Below, piece after piece: positions 63,494 through 64,000 of a stretch of DNA of 64,000 bases (positions within the stretch are counted from its first letter, which is position 1; every line of letters starts with the position of its first letter). The DNA lies in NCBI RefSeq assembly GCF_000802155.2, contig NZ_JQGJ02000001.1:62001-126000 (forward strand). The letters run 5' to 3'. The translations under genes were made by a program, and so were the position numbers. The DNA is from Pseudomonas frederiksbergensis. Lineage in GTDB: Bacteria; Pseudomonadota; Gammaproteobacteria; Pseudomonadales; Pseudomonadaceae. The notes under the pieces were generated by a model, which was not told the origin of the DNA, made no database searches, and saw only the letters and a list, made by a program, of their open reading frames with translations.

Positions 63494-64000
63494 GGCGTGC
63501 TCCTTTTTGCGTTTGACGTATCGAGCCCCAGCAATCGTTGGCGCAACTCGGGATGACGCGTGCGCGGATCGAGCCAGATCGAGAAAAAACATCGGGAGAA
63601 CAGCGTGTCGGCAATCTCGCGGGAAAGGCGTCCATCGACATAAAAGCGACTGCCTTGGCCGGGCAGGTACACGCCGGTGATGCGAGTGCCGGGTTGCACA
63701 TCGACAAAGGCACCGCGCATCTGCGCCGCCCAGGCTTCCAGGCGCCCGGCATCCTGCACCGTGCCGGTGACGCGTTGCATTTCCTCAAGGCTGGTTTCGA
63801 CCAGGTCCTGCTTGCTGATGCGGCGCCGATAATCGAGTTCAAGGGCAAAAGGCGTGTCCAGGCTCGGCTTGGACACGGTGCTCCAGAGCCGCGCCCGGTA
63901 GACGGCGAACCCGTACCAGCGAAAATCTGCCTCGCCGATCAGATCCGCTCCGGGCAAGGCCTCGCGCCAATCCGCCAAGGCATCACTGGCGTACAGCGCC
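63490..64000 (-). CDS. Chalcone isomerase-like protein, 5' end beyond the window edge
   Basis: About 170 residues of a CHI-like-fold protein are visible: ADWREALPGADLIGEADFRWYGFAVYRARLW, PFALELDYRRRISKQDLVETSLEEM, FVDVQPGTRITGVYLPG and ADTLFSRCFFSIWLDPRTRHPELRQRLL. The frame stays open to the right edge and the visible residues before ADWRE look like the end of a signal peptide, so the true start lies outside. Bacterial CHI-like proteins are mostly periplasmic and not flavonoid enzymes. It leads the operon with DUF3833 and DUF6482. Confidence 0.8.
   Translation of the reverse strand, partial: ALYASDALADWREALPGADLIGEADFRWYGFAVYRARLWSTVSKPSLDTPFALELDYRRRISKQDLVETSLEEMQRVTGTVQDAGRLEAWAAQMRGAFVDVQPGTRITGVYLPGQGSRFYVDGRLSREIADTLFSRCFFSIWLDPRTRHPELRQRLLGLDTSNAKRSTP

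Overview
The window is a GC-rich, densely packed bacterial chromosome segment. Gene families and gene order point to a fluorescent Pseudomonas (P. fluorescens/corrugata-type): a pvdQ acylase, a glgA-treZ-malQ-treY-DUF2934-glgX block, a dpkA-type reductase, and REP-like palindromes built on GGGAGC/GCTCCC cores. I saw no rRNA, tRNA, CRISPR array, IS element or prophage. Species assignment is inference; no search was run.

Layout. 1-6.2 kb: partial ZapE-type ATPase, small NTF2-like protein, WYL regulator, LEA-type lipoprotein, a nitrilase divergent from a LysR regulator, DUF883 protein, and dpkA. 6.5-11.3 kb: a very large DUF6543 (dermonecrotic-toxin-like) gene broken into two frames at an A6 run; its C-terminus carries an HExxH metallopeptidase motif. 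11.4-15.7 kb: an orphan FecR, convergent pvdQ, a short Fur-like winged-helix protein and a small membrane protein.

16.0-23.1 kb: the most unusual part. It is a five-gene operon of an MdfA-type exporter, a LuxE-like acyl-protein synthetase, a LuxC-like reductase fused to an adenylating domain, a second adenylating enzyme and a GNAT acetyltransferase. No luciferase genes are present. The parts together look like an acid-to-aldehyde (fatty acid reductase) pathway that makes and exports an unknown small molecule.

23.2-28.4 kb: chemoreceptor, DUF411 metal-binding protein, YqaA-type membrane protein, periplasmic alpha/beta hydrolase, D-2-hydroxyacid dehydrogenase. 28.9-39.9 kb: alpha-glucan/trehalose operon with overlapping or nearly overlapping genes. 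GlgA makes glucan; GlgX, TreY and TreZ trim it and convert it to trehalose; MalQ recycles maltodextrins. 40.1-43.6 kb: PIG-L deacetylase, EEP-family phosphodiesterase, a decayed autotransporter and a passenger-less autotransporter barrel. 43.8-49.5 kb: NADP-GAPDH-like dehydrogenase, DMT transporter divergent from an Lrp regulator, type II NADH dehydrogenase-like flavoprotein, LysR regulator.

49.5-54.3 kb: minus-strand operon of flavin monooxygenase, RidA, DUF1028, ArgE-type deacylase and a solute-binding protein, probably for catabolism of an unidentified nitrogen compound. 54.5-57.5 kb: LysR divergent from pirin and an old-yellow-enzyme reductase. 57.5-64 kb: an operon (NTF2-like, SDR, FAD oxidoreductase, DUF1365, CFA-type methyltransferase, DUF2878) preceded by TGTACA-type repeats resembling LitR/PplR1 operators, facing a minus-strand CHI-like/DUF3833/DUF6482 operon. 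This set resembles the light- or singlet-oxygen-inducible lipid-modification gene sets of Pseudomonas and Rhodobacter.
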